The notes under the pieces are model-generated. The model made no database searches and had not been told where the DNA came from. It worked only from the letters and a program-made list of their open reading frames with translations. The translations under genes were made by a program, and so were the position numbers. A DNA stretch of 64,000 bases from contig LLCB01000265.1 of assembly GCA_001414345.1 (NCBI GenBank), forward strand, positions 1 to 64,000, written 5' to 3'. Of the stretch, positions 1 to 11,497 are shown one piece after another. Each line of letters starts with the position of its first letter. Positions within the stretch are counted from its first letter, which is position 1. This stretch comes from Hymenoscyphus infarciens. Its lineage: Eukaryota > Ascomycota > Leotiomycetes > Helotiales > Helotiaceae.

Positions 1-2648
1 ACCCACCCCCCCACTCCCCATCTGCATCCCCTCCGGCACATACTTCTCATTCAACCCACTAGGCATCATATCCGCAAAACTCAACAACCCCACCGTCCCC
101 CCCATTCCCATTCCCATTCCCATCCCCATCCCCTTCCCCTGCGCCTCCCACCAACTCTTGCCCTCCCCCTCTCCCTCCCCCCTGACCTTTTCCAATTCCA
201 ACTCCCTCTCCTTCTCCCTCTGCGCCAGCACCGCAAGACTCTCCCCCATCCCCGCAAACCGACTCTTATAATGTCCCAACAACCCCCCAACATAGACCAT
301 ATATAGATTCCCCTCCTCGCCACTTCGCCTCCTAGCCTCTTCCATCTTACTCATCAGTTGATCGAGGTAGAAATCTACATCCGCAATACCCCTCGCTTGA
401 CCGCGGTCGAAGCCTGGGGCGGAGAAATAGGTGGTCAAGGAGCCGATGATGAGGATGGCGTAGACGAGACGGATGAAGTCTGGTAAGGTGAAGTCCTCGA
501 GTCCTTCGTAGGTGAGAGCGAGGACGCGGTCGAGGTAGTCTTTGGAGCATTGGAGGGCGAGGAGGAGGTGCGTTGTTCGGAGGGGCGAGTGGTACCAGGA
601 GTGTTGGGTTGAGGGGTTGGGTTTGGGGAGGGGGGGTGTGGCGTGGAAACCGATCTCGTGGAGGTAGACTTTTTGGGAGTGGTAGGTTAGTGTTATGGCC
701 GCTGTTTATCATTAGCCTCTCTTCTTTTCCTCGAATTTGGGTTTTGGAGGTGCACTGGAGATAGAGGGGGGCGGGGGGTAGACAAACAATTGTCCCAAAT
801 CTTCTCGGGGTACGAAGCCTCAATTTGTTTAAACTGCTCCTCGAAACCCTTAATCAAGAGCTCTATCCTCGTGGAATCCAGGGCCGGCAACGAGATGTTG
901 TTATCATAATCAAACGTCTTGTTAATATCATCCGCAAGTTTTTGGAGACGGACGAAATACGGAATCAGGTAATCGGTTTCCGCGACTGCGACTTGGGAAA
1001 GCAGTTGACAGCATTCTTCTCCGTAATCGTTGAAGCTGATGTGACTTGCTCTTCGTAGACCTTGGCAGTAACTAGGAGGAAGTCAGTTGGGTGTTCGGGC
1101 GGGTCCTCAGAGGTCTGCTGTTCATGGGGAGGACTTACGAAGCAGTCATGTAATAAGTTCCCAGGAAAGTCCTCCTCTCTTCCAAATCTACAAGAGTGTT
1201 TTTAGGTCCCTTTGATTCATTTAAAGAATTCAACATATCCAGCGGATTATTCTCGTGACTCGATTTGTTGATACCCAAGTCCACAGCCATGGCAGCAGCC
1301 ATCTGGCAGAATTGATACATCTGATGCTTCCCTGGTTGGAAATACATATGATACCTGGACTCATCAGCCTCTCCTCATAGCCAAAGTTTTCAAGAGACCC
1401 TGAATCATCACAACCTCTCGTCTCCCTCCCCAACCCCTCATCCCCAACAAAGAAAGAAAAAAATACGAACCAAGCAAGATAAAGCAAAAGCCCCTGCAAC
1501 AAATCCACGCTCTTCTCCCCATTCATAATAACCCTCCTCCCCAACCCCTCCTTCAACTCGTGCTCCAGCGCCTGCTGAACCCTCGTATTCTTCCCCTGCG
1601 CAAACGTCAAAATAGCCAGTAACAAAAACGGCCTCTCCCTTCGCAGAGTATCTACCCCCTCTTCCGGACATAGCACAAAAGGAAAAGCCTCAGCTTTCGT
1701 TTTAAAGTACTTCAAACTCTCCTCGGCCTCCTCAAAAGATACGATTCCTTTCGAAATACAATCATCCATCTCCCCAAACACATAGTCCGGAAAGGGGAAG
1801 ATGGAGGATGTGTAATGGACGGGAGCTTGCAGTGAGAGGTTGAGATTTGATGCTGTGGTGTCTTGATGGGTGGATGATTGCGTGAAGGGAGCACAGAAGT
1901 GATCTCTATGTTCCGAGAGTGGAGGTTGTTGGAATTGCTCCGGCTGAGATGGTGTATTGATGGATGCCGATGAGGATGTTGCATTGACTGTTGGCGAAGC
2001 CGAAGAAATACTATTCCCATTGGGAGTGAGGATCGGAATCTGTGTATTCCGAGAATTCTGATTCTGCCCGGTTTCCATCTTCTGTGCATTGGATTGAAGT
2101 AAGGCGACTAATCCCGCGAGCTTCTCTTCCATCTCGGCTACTCGTCTAGAACAGATCAGCAACTGAGTCCCAACGTCTAAGACAGTTGTCGACCGAACTT
2201 CAAAAGAAAGAGAAACTTACATCCTTGAATCCTTAGCCCTCTTAGGTCGAGGTTTCGCTTCGAGAAAAACACATTGTTTCCCCTCCTTGACACATCTACA
2301 GCCTCATTAGTCCCGACACCTCCAATACAACTCCACCTCAAGAAAGAACCCAATTACTCACCTCAAACACCCGCTTCCCTCCTGAGAAGGACAACACCTC
2401 CCCTTCGAATTCCGACACAACTCACAAGATCTCCTCAATCTAGGAGTCTTCCTCTCCCCCATCTCTCTTCCAGGTAAATTCCCAATTCCGGATACCATCT
2501 GTCCGCCTATCTGTTCCTGCCCATGTCCATTTGTATGGGCTTGTGGCATCGATTGCGCGTGGGGTAGCTCTTGTGGCGGGACCAGTGCTGCTGGTAAATG
2601 CGCATGCAACCCCCTCGGCGAAGCAACAAACTCCCCAAACAAATCCAT
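1..2648 (-). CDS. Zn(II)2Cys6 fungal-specific transcription factor, 3' end cut by window edge
   Basis: Probable nuclear DNA-binding regulator. The start at 2648 (M-D-L-F-G-E) is the likely one; the frame stays open a little further upstream. The binuclear zinc cluster is split by an intron (about 2296-2362): CELCRNSKGRC is followed by CLRCVKEGKQC, giving C-x2-C-x6-C ... C-x2-C-x6-C spacing. A basic linker (RPKRAKDSR) and a short leucine-bearing helix (EMEEKLAGLVALLQS) follow a second intron, as in dimerising Zn cluster proteins. Further downstream are the middle-homology-type helices (ERPFLLLAILTFAQ; then MYQFCQMAAAMAVDLGI near 1300; then YLIPYFVRLQKLADDIN near 950). Coding continues to base 1 through a low-complexity Met-Gly tract at about 102-140. 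Introns lie near 1355-1470, 1070-1135 and 700-790. Target genes are unknown. Confidence 0.85.
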
Positions 2649-3923
2649 AATTACCAAGCCCTGCTCCCCAAACAGGAAAAAGAAGTACAATATAATTCCG
2701 GGAAATCCAGTCGTTTCCGTCTCGCACACACCACTCGTTCGTACAGCCAGCTACCTAGCCAATGGAAGCAAAAGAGAGGATTCTAATTTTAGAAACAGGC
2801 AGCCAAGAGATGCGAAGGGGGGGGAGAACGTTCGATGGGAAAAACGGAAAGTAATTCAATTCCGAACTCGAGGGAATAGTGCAGTATAAGTCGGAATATG
2901 AAATGCAAAGGCTTTCGTCTCCTTCGTCATATTCCAAGGGGGAATTGTATTGTGCCGCAGTCGAGGATTGGGGGAAAGTGATTGCGTTCCGAAACTCCGG
3001 TGTATGTTTCCGACTTGGTGGTGTGGTCGGCGTAATGATAGGCCGTCTCACAAAGACACAAAGACGTGATTTAAGGATATCGGGACTGGATATTGGGACG
3101 TTGTGCCGTTAAAATTGTCAACGCTGCTTTTTTTTTCCTTGATGACTATTGTTCCCGTCATAATTCAGAGAGGCGAGAGGTGTTTTTACAATGCCTTCGA
3201 GGAACACCGACAACACCGACACCGAGTACGAGTAGAAATCCGTTTTCTATTAAAATAAACAAATTCTCACCGCCTAAATTACTGAACATCAATCTGTACT
3301 GAACATCAATCTCTTTCTTACGTACTATAAGACCGCCCGCTAACACCAAGTCAGCACTCGAGTCGAACTTTGCATCCTTACCACAATCACATACCAACCT
3401 CTCCGTTACACCCTGCTCTTCCTATGCCAGATGAATGACTACAGGTCTCTATGCGCTGGCTTGTGTGGGCCAAGTGCTCTAGGTAGCCTGGTGTACTGTT
3501 AGTTACCCTTGGGCTCTAACTTCCCGGGTCGTAATGAGCACTTAGTAAAGATAAAACACCATCAGTCTGGCGCATCTTGTTTCATTCTCTCTGACTTTAT
3601 ATACTCATCGCATTGGAATAGTTTGTCTTGCTACGACATTAGTCGTTTTCTGATTTCCAATACAACTTTTCGCTGGTCACAACGAGCACTCAAGTCCGCC
3701 CGCGAGAGTTGGGGCAACGAGTTCTCGATCGACAAAGGTAGGTATCGAGTAAACCAAAGCGATCAGCCAGTCTTGTCGTTTCCCACCTTCTCTTTTCTTA
3801 GCTCGCTTATGCCTCTACACTCCTCGCTGGGCGACTTTGTTCCATCTTCCGCGATAGAGCTTTGTTCCTGGGTACGGAATGTTTCCAAGGTGGGCTGTAA
3901 CACCCCCGTTTCGATTCTGGTTT
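2649..3923. other. Gene-free intergenic stretch
   Basis: This is the upstream region of the Zn2Cys6 regulator and the downstream side of the NACHT remnant. Only short overlapping open frames without domain signatures or splice structure are visible. I see no convincing gene or repeat here. Confidence 0.5.
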
Positions 3924-5520
3924 TCATAACTCCATCCCGGGCATATAACCCCAATGCTCTAGCGTGAGTTGATATCGTGTCTCAATCTCGAACAACTTTT
4001 CAATTCTCGTGAATCTCGCAGCCAAAATCGGCAGAGACGTTGGCTTCCTGCTCGCAAGTGAGAGATTATCGACAATATTCCAAATACGGCAGCAAAATGG
4101 CATTATAACGTCGTTGGCGCTGTGCGAATCGGAGCTGCCAGCGGTTGTTCTCCTATTTCTGGCTTTTTTCATCAGAGTGATTCGAGCTTGACGGTGGGAC
4201 CCATCTTCGAGGAAGGGAATCAAAATATCAAATACGTTGTCTAGAAGCCTCTTACTAGTCAAGTGGGCAGAATTCGAGACATCCAAGGCCATGACGTCCT
4301 GAATATGGTGTAAGATGAACTCCCAAGGCGTCCAGCCAACTTCATGGGAATCAGGTTCGTTGATTCCTAACTTGTAACGGTAGGTAGTTCCAGAAACTCT
4401 TCGCCCGGCGAAATGCGAATTCGCTTGGATCGCCATGGCATGGCATGCTAGTATGCCACGGGCAATCGCCGCGCTGGAGTACATACTATCGTCGTTTACG
4501 CACTCGAGAAGCAAATATGCGGCGACCTGAGCTTTCGCGACAATATTCATATTACGCGTGGAAAGTGCTGTTCCACCACACACATCCAAAAGAGGTTGTA
4601 ATTATTCGTATGTGCAATTGCGGGGGGCAGTGACAAGCAAATGCTCAATATCCGAAAGACCGAGTCTGCGTTGGTTTCTTTCGTCCCATATCGAGAACAA
4701 AATACTTGTTGCCGCCGGGAGATGACAGAGCACTTGGCCCTCGCTATCCATTGTTGTCTCAAAAATTCAACAATCTTGCCATAGCTCTGAAGGCTGCATG
4801 TTCATCACGCGGGTCTCGTGGAAGGAGTTTCGCTCTGAGCTCCGCGACAGAAGAGCCTAATAGCGCTTCCGTAGAGTTGAATTGGTCGCCATGTGTCCAA
4901 GACGTGATATCCTTCCACTTATTCGCGTCTTCAAGGAACTCAGTTCCCGTACGATGTAAAAGTCTGACTGTGCAAGTAAGCTTGTCTTCCAGTTCTACTG
5001 GCGGTTGTTGAACCTCCACTAGACCACAGCATCTACCTCCCAATCGCCCGTCTGTAGCCTCAAGACGGCAGGTTTCCCCTTCCTCGGACAAAATACTTGG
5101 CTGCTCGCCAAAACGAGGCCCATAAAGGTCCTCCTCCGCAAAGGAAAGTTGGAGGAGTGTCATCGGAAAGCGGTCATGTAGCTTCAAACTTGTGTGCACA
5201 AGCTGCAGAAACTTAGAACCTTGTGTACGGTTAGATTTGGACATCGAGCTCAGCATGTGGCTGTAGAGCAGCTCCAGTTCTTCAGGCAAATCGCTCAATT
5301 TGCGTCGTAAATCGGCCATGGTATCGTAATCCCGCAGACCTCGTGTCAACAACTTCACCACAACCGCAACCCACAGAAAAAAGCCCGAAGCTTTCAAAGC
5401 AATCGCTTCAACCAGCCCATCCTTCGCACCGGGTGTTACTGTTTCGAGTCGCTGCATAAGTGGATGTTGTCTGAGTTCGCCGTCCGCAAAATATCGGATG
5501 TCCTCATACTGTGGAAATTC
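3924..5520 (-). pseudogene. Remnant of a NACHT/STAND (NLR-like) protein gene
   Basis: Read on the minus strand, 5520-4759 encodes YEDIRYFADGELRQHP, then KASGFFLWVAVVVKLLTRGL, then a DLRRKLSDLPEELELLY helix. This is the pattern just C-terminal to the NACHT NTPase in fungal STAND proteins of the heterokaryon-incompatibility/NLR type (family knowledge). The Walker A and B regions are absent: upstream of about 5520 the frame meets a stop (TAG) and no P-loop is seen. Coding resumes with a frame change at about 4757 (ETTMDSEGQVLCHLPA) and stops at about 4601. A third segment (4589-3924) continues the C-terminal region. The fragments are collinear but out of frame, so I read a 5'-truncated, frameshifted pseudogene. 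An unusual spliced gene is possible but would still lack its NTPase core. Confidence 0.7.
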
Positions 5521-5744
5521 CCAAGGCTATACTCCAGAGGGAGTTCCAGAAGCGGGTCTCTGATTGTCCATCGTCTTTGGTCCATAATTCGAGCAGTGAT
5601 GCAATACTATGGCAGATATGAACAGCAATACCGAGCAAAAATCCGATTCTATTAATATATCCGAAATCTTGCAAATCAAGTGATGAGATATTTGTTGTAT
5701 TCTTGCGTGGCTGTGTGGCCGCGGCGAAAACACGATCGCACTTG

Positions 5745-7853
5745 CTAACGACCAGCACTCGACTCACTACTCTCCATAGCATTCCTCTCGTCAACAGTCA
5801 AATCACTCTTCGCCTCCTTAATACTAACAAAGAAAATAAGCACAACCAACGCAACAGCCGCACAAGCTACCTCAAACCAAAAAACGACATGATAACTCTC
5901 CTTCTCCCCCAATCGTCCAACCGTATAAGTATTAACGATATCCGCAAAGCCCAGCATAACAGCGATTCCAAGATGAAGTAAGAGCATGATGAGACCACCC
6001 GCTAATCCTTGTTGGTTCTGCGGGAGAGAAGTAGTGATGAAGATGTTTGTGAGACTGAATGTGATATCCACGCCAACGGTTGCGCAAATCATGGAAGGAA
6101 ATATGTAGGCCCAGTAATTTGCACCTTCTGGTGCGATGGCGAAGAGGAGGGGTGCGATGATCCATGATGTGCCCGCGATGATTATAAGAACGGTTCCGGA
6201 GAGGAGATGGAGAATGAAACCTCCGAAGGTTGAGATGATAAAGCCCCCTAGTGCCATTGGCGTGTACCATGCTGCAATTTGTAGTGGACTGGCGCCCATG
6301 ATACTTCCCATGTAGAAGGTGGCGTAAAGTAGAAAGATGCCAAATGCACCATAAGTGAGGAAAAGAGCCACGATGAGCCCCGGCATTGAAGGGACTTTGA
6401 ACAGGGAGGCTGGAAGTAATGGCTCTTTTGCAACGTAACACTCGACGTATCCCGCTGCAAGTATCAACAATGATCCAACGATAAATAGCGAATAGATGTA
6501 AGGTGTTTTCCATTGCTGCGGGGCGTGACTTGAGTCGATTATGGCGAAAGTAAACAAAATTAGACCGCAAACACTCAGTATGGCCCCAAGCCAGTCCATA
6601 TTGGGTCTATCAACGGCCTCTCGTTTCTGTTGAATGTCCGATGGGATACTGAGGTAAGCTGTGACTGCGGTGACTGCAGCAAGAACAGTGCCGATGTAAA
6701 AGTACCATGGCCATGAAATATATTCTGAGGTGAGTCCGGCAAAGAAAATTCCAATAAAGAATCCAATTGGAGCACAAGCACCGTAGACTGCGGAAGATCT
6801 TGTAGTCAGTATTGCCATTTCTAGAAGAATGCCCGAGGGGAAAACAAGCTCGTAGTAGACGATAAAAGCGGCAGTAAATACTTCTGCCTTGTACCTGCCT
6901 ACCTGGCTCGCATTGTTCCACCTTTCTAAGATAATTCAAGCAATGAACCCAAAAGCTTAGAACAATTAGAAATATTAACCGAAATCTTTGGGACAATGAA
7001 CTTCCATTGCCCCAGAGTATCTAGGTTAATATAGTTGCTTTTCTTAAATCGACAAAATAATCTGAAAAGAAACTTTCAGAGAGACGAAAAAGAACTCAGA
7101 GAACACTTACTACTAAATACAATGTTCTTTCGTGGGCCAGGGCGGTAAATACTTCCTAAAATCATGACACCAGCGGGAAGGAAAGCAGCCGGTCCCAAGC
7201 CTTGGAGTGCACGACAAAAGTTGAGCATAATGTCGTTAGTAGAGAATCCAGCGATGAGACTCCATACTGCTAGCCAAGCGAATCCGGCAACGTAGAGGGG
7301 ATAGCCTCCATACATGTCGGCCAGTCGTCCAAATATTAAAAGGAACGATGCGGTGGTCAGAGAAAATGCGCTGGCCGGCCATGTTGCCGAAGCTTGATTG
7401 ATATGAAGTTTTCGAGTCAATGTGGGTAAGATGACAGTGAAGCCTGATACAAAGTATTCCTATGAAAAATTGTCAGTCAACTCGTTCTAGTAAAAAAAGG
7501 GGTGAGGTTCTTACTGCTAAAACTTGGGACATGGAAATCGAGAACACAAACCCGATTTCGGACCAGATAGAGCCGAAAACCTTCGGCCTCTGTCTACCAA
7601 GGCGCTCAACTAACGCCTCGGTAGATTCTTCAATATTATTTCCATTTGTGGTGTTGACTTCGTTGTCGTGAAGAGGTCCGAGTGTAGATTGATTGGAGAT
7701 CCCCTGAGCCTCTTTTGCCAAGGCGGGTTCCTTTTCCACGATAACGTTTTCTGTATTTGACGATCTTCTGCCTCCTTCAGAAGAAATCGTACGGTTTTGA
7801 GGCTGAGACGTTCCAGAGTGGCATTGTGATGAACTAGAATTTTCGAGCAACAT
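5745..7853 (-). CDS. MFS transporter, drug:H+ antiporter (14-TM) type
   Basis: Predicted plasma-membrane major facilitator, about 576 aa. Three exons: 7853-7515, 7459-7111 and 6787-5745; phases and GT/AG junctions agree. A roughly 100-residue polar, Ser/Glu-rich cytosolic N-terminus precedes the membrane part. Exon 2 begins EYFVSGFTVILPTLTRKL and holds the loop 2-3 signature in the form GRLADMYGG, and further on RALQGLGPAAFLPAG. Exon 3 supplies the remaining helices (YGACAPIGFFIGIFFAGL; then WYTPMALGGFIISTFGGF; then LPQNQQGLAGGLIMLLLHL). The length and helix number fit the DHA2-like group. The substrate cannot be told. Intron 2 (6788-7110, 323 bp) is far longer than the other introns because it carries a MITE. 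Confidence 0.88.
6858..7053. mobile_element. MITE (family M1), copy inside MFS intron 2
   Basis: The left end reads GATAAAAGCGGCAGTAAATA and the right end, reverse complemented, carries AAGAAAAGCAACTATATTA: an imperfect terminal inverted repeat of about 20 bp. It is 196 bp, the same length as the copy at 46956-47151. Both share internal blocks (GTACCTGCCTACCTGGCTC, then CGTTGTTC, then TTAGAACAATT). No open frame. The family name is unknown to me. Confidence 0.72.
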
Positions 7854-8499
7854 GGTGATTGCTACAATATTGAAAACGTGACGTTATGAAAACAGGCAAA
7901 GATCAGCCAAAAAAGAGCGTAAACGACTGGAAAAGTGCCGTGCAGAAGAGGATATTGGAGATGGACAGATGCGTTGCTTTATGTAACTTCATATTAAGCG
8001 CTTTATCGTGGAGTGATGAAAACCTTGGTCTCGTAACTGCATTGTGGATTAGAGGGGAAAGAGGGAACATCGCCTTTTATTGATTTCCGTCACTCATTCT
8101 GGGGAACTATTTTGCCCCGTAGTTTGTCGATTGATAATGTTTTTGAGTCAAGCAAGTACGATGACGACCCGGAAGAAAGTCGTCGTGACTAGGGCGTCCA
8201 CTTACCGTTACTCTATGAAAATTGCTGCCACCAATGGCTTTCGACAATATTCAGCGCTATAGTCCTTCTTTGTAGGGGTTACTAAGTCCGAACTCCTAAT
8301 CCGACGACAATGAGCCGCTTCGCCTGAAATGGCCATTGAACCCGGTGGCGGGCTTTGCACTTGAGGCTGAGAGCGGTTCGCAATGGACGACCTGAGGAAA
8401 TCGCGTGCTATGAGAGGCTTAAAATTGACGAGTGTTCGCCTAGCATGCAGAGTCCCTTTAACATAGGGTTAAAGCCCTGGATTTCTGGGAGAATATGAG

Positions 8500-8529
8500 C
8501 ACGTGTGTTTGACAAACACCAAGCACGTG
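8500..8529. promoter_or_regulatory. Two E-boxes flanking a perfect palindrome
   Basis: CACGTG occurs at 8500-8505 and 8524-8529. Between them, 8505-8519 reads GTGTTTGACAAACAC, a 7+1+7 perfect inverted repeat. The spacing suggests a bHLH/bZIP or Zn-cluster dimer site; no binding is proven. It lies about 180 bp before the small ORF at 8710 and about 650 bp upstream of the MFS start. Confidence 0.45.
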
Positions 8530-8709
8530 TCAAGCCCTTCAGTTTGCGCATATCCACTTTTCTCGAGGCGAATTTTGCACGCCAGCACTAATCCGGCCTA
8601 GCGTACACCACCGTTCCTGGAGGTTAAATACTTCTCTTCCCCTCCCACTCCCTTCTTCCCTCTTCATCATCAGTAGAGGTTATAATTAATACTTATAACA
8701 TTTATTACA

Positions 8710-8847
8710 ATGGGTGCTCCACTACGGTGGCTGCTGAGGGTTATTCTGTCGCAAGACAAAATGGGTTTTCCTCCGTTCCCGGCTCCCTCGAAGAAAGGTG
8801 AACGCTCTTTCCTACCAGCCGATTTCGCCGATTCCATCGGATGTTGA
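8710..8847 (+). CDS. Possible small ORF (45 aa) behind a promoter-like region
   Basis: It begins MGAPLRWLLRVILSQDK and ends FADSIGC, with a TC-rich promoter-like tract 50-80 bp upstream and an A-rich context before the ATG. There is no recognisable domain. A GTGAAC donor-like site after SKK might mean a spliced first exon whose continuation I could not find. It may equally be the stub of a lost gene. Confidence 0.25.
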   Translation: MGAPLRWLLRVILSQDKMGFPPFPAPSKKGERSFLPADFADSIGC

Positions 8848-9411
8848 CTGTGGGGTGGTCGCTACATATCAAACTGCTTGAGAGGAAGCTTTTTGGAGAT
8901 GGGACTTGCTTGGGTTGATGGGACGATTGTGCGTTGGCTGAACCTGGGATGTTGAGGATGGTGGATGCGACCTCGTAGATCTGTGGGAGTTTGCGACCAG
9001 GTCGCGAAACTCATGGGGATTTTCCTTTCGATGTGACTCGGGCGCGCCCACTAGATTGGTGAAGAACTTGCAAGATCGTGAACCTTTTCTCATCCAGTTG
9101 AGCTCTTTGCCATGTCCAAGGTTGGTGTGCAAACAAACTTCTGGATGAGCGTAGAGAATCTAGGCTGGTCGAGACTGCGAGGTGTATCTAGGTGACTCTT
9201 TGCACTTGACCATGAAAATTAGACCCATCGTTTACTGGTACATAGCTAGTCAAGCCAATCATTATGTCACTCGATTACATTCTCGAGCATCATGCAAACG
9301 TGCAGATAATTGTTTGATTGGATTCCTATCTAGCTTCTCGCAAAAATCTCTCCCTCTCTCTGCAAACATCTCAGCAAAGAGTGCTCAACAGCTCAACAGA
9401 ACTATGCATAT

Positions 9412-10265
9412 CTAGTAGATTCGCTTTGGTGGGGACATGGATGCCTTGACAGTCAAGGATCCAACGTTTTGCCAGCCCTTCTTCAACAAGGAGACGAGGT
9501 AGTTGATGGCCAACATGATGTTGGAGATCAATTGATCCTCAGTCATGCCAACGTTTCCGACAGCAACACCCATACACAAGACCTTCTTCAATTGGAACTT
9601 GATGGTGGACTTGACCTCGTTGATCTTGCCACTCAAATCCTCGTTGTGGGAGACTGGGGTTGGGAATTTACCAGCTGTGGAGATCGATTAGTTTGTGGAC
9701 CAGAGCATTAGGCAGAGATGGCTGGAGCTTACCCTTAGAAAGACCAGGACCCAAGAGACGTGGGATTTGTTTGATCAAGGTGTCGGAAGCGACGAAAGCA
9801 TCGTACTTGCGTGCGAGCTTCTTGATCAATTTCTTGTTCTTGTTGAGCTTCTTCAAATCGTCAGAAGACATGGCATCGATTCCACCGTGCTTGGCACGAT
9901 CGATATCGTGTTGATCACCGAGAATGCTATCATTATCCCGTCAGTCCAATCCTTCCCATAACTATTCGCCTTGTGTGTGGTGGAGTGGTGTACCTACCAG
10001 ATGCTCATTCCTGGGCGGGGGACAACTGGGAGACGGATGGTTCCAGAGAAACGCTTATCACGTTGAGGATCATAGTTCTTGAGGCCGATTTGGAGTTCGA
10101 CGGTTTCGAGGAAGTTTCTCTTCTTGGTTTCGAGAGAGTACTCGAGGAGACTCTGGACGTTGGTACGCACTCCGGCTGTGGCGCGAGCAATGTTAGCATC
10201 CGTCCCTTTCTATGCGAATAATTCTGGGGAGATGGCATAAACGTACCGACTGTGATTTTAGACAT
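9412..10265 (-). CDS. RPL10A: 60S ribosomal protein uL1 (L10a/L1)
   Basis: Structural protein of the large cytosolic subunit that forms the L1 stalk and binds 28S rRNA (family knowledge). Four exons at 10265-10247, 10175-9998, 9926-9733 and 9674-9412 give 217 aa, the normal family length. Recognisable blocks in order are [20 protein letters not shown], then [81 protein letters not shown], and finally [11 protein letters not shown] tiny first exon encoding only MSKITV is typical of intron-rich fungal ribosomal protein genes. All junctions follow GT/AG and keep phase. The yeast counterparts are called RPL1A/B. Confidence 0.97.
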
Positions 10266-10574
10266 GATGACAGTCTTCCAGTAGAATTGATGGGATTCTA
10301 ATGGTGAGGATTTGCGTAATTTGTCGTGATTGATTTAAAAGTTTTGGAAAATCAAAAAGTCGCCTTCTTTGTGGGGAGAAGTGGAGCACGGCGATTACTG
10401 ATTATGGCCTTGGCATTTATACCTCAGGCAGCACATCTCATGGTCACCTGATCGGCGGCGAACTCCAAGAGTGAAAGGAATTAGAAATCCACCATGAATC
10501 AAGTTTCCAGACATATACTCCGTAGCCGGTTTAGAAGAGAGTATTCTCCATGGCCCCCGGTGGTGTTCATAATA

Positions 10575-10582
10575 TCACGTGA
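10575..10582. promoter_or_regulatory. TCACGTGA box upstream of the uL1 gene
   Basis: A perfect 8-bp palindrome TCACGTGA lies about 310 bp before the uL1 start codon. Cbf1-type factors bind this sequence, and Cbf1 sites occur in ribosomal protein promoters of several non-Saccharomyces ascomycetes (established). Its use here is inference. Confidence 0.4.
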
Positions 10583-10885
10583 CTAAGTAGCTGCCAGTAA
10601 GCTCCAGGGCTAGACGATTACCTAGTAACTCGTAAGCATTTGGAAGCAAAGTTACGGGTAAGCCTACGTTTACTCAATAAGCCACCCAAAAGATTTCTTC
10701 GTCTTAGGGGAAGTTGCACCCTATGGCTAATAATAAATCTCAGTCAGCTGATAAACTTTATTCTACCAGGGAGTTATTTGAATTCTTGGTGTTCCATCGC
10801 CGTTTCCTGGTCTCCGGTTCACAACTCGGAGCCTTATCACAACTTCCGAAACTTGCGTGGAGTGGTTTTTCTGCTTCTTCTCGGT

Positions 10886-11058
10886 CGTACTCGCGATGGG
10901 CAGTGAATGCTTCGGGTTCTATCTAACATTTATTGTCCTAAAGGCTAACACCCTAGGGTAATTCGAATTGAGATTATCCTACAAACTTAGAACAATTTAA
11001 AATACAAGTAGAGCAAATTGAGGAACAACGAGAGGTATTTATTGCTGCTTCTTCTGTC
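10886..11058. mobile_element. Diverged MITE M1 copy, inverted
   Basis: The right end, reverse complemented, reads GAAGAAGCAGCAATAAATAC followed by CTCTCGTTGTTC. Both match the left end and a subterminal block of the M1 copies at 46956 and 48772. The opposite end is degenerate (near GGGCAGTGAATGC), so its border is uncertain. The middle is shortened. Confidence 0.5.
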
Positions 11059-11497
11059 CAATAAGCTCCACCACTCAAGTCGTGGAAGAACAAAAACCCC
11101 ACCATTTATGTTGTTATGGGATTAAATCGGGAAGCTTATTCTCGAATGAGGGGGGACATCCTTTCGTTTGACAATTTGCCACGTATTATGTTCAAAGTAC
11201 ATGATTTGAGAGTCAAGAGATGCGAAGAAATCAGGTTTACTCTTCTTTTTTATATCCATTAATAAGTAGAACTAAACCCAGCTGTTGAAAGCTGAAAACA
11301 AATAACCTCCCAAACATCGAAAAGAAACCCAACTCAACTCCCATCCCAAATATTTTGCGAGTTCTAAATTTCCTAACTCCCAAAAACTCCACTCGAACCA
11401 AAACAAGAAACTCCCTCCCATCGCTTCCTCTCTCCAGACTCATCAACTGCCTCAATGTCCACTCTCACTCTTCTTCTATCTCACTTCACCTCAACCC

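Larger units (their letters stand above)
7854..9411. other. Gene-free stretch with promoter-like elements
   Basis: This holds the upstream region of the MFS gene and the 3' side of the uL1 gene. A TC-rich tract at about 8630-8665 looks like a fungal promoter and points rightward. The only frame behind it is a 45-codon ORF starting at 8710. Two CACGTG boxes and a palindrome lie at 8500-8529. No other gene is seen. Confidence 0.5.

Noticed and set aside
347..823. 158-codon minus-strand frame, Pro/Arg-rich
   Set aside because: It is a shadow of the Zn2Cys6 regulator, whose real frame runs through the same bases.
3509..3967. 152-codon plus-strand frame
   Set aside because: It overlaps the 3' part of the NACHT remnant, has no domain, and its composition looks non-coding.
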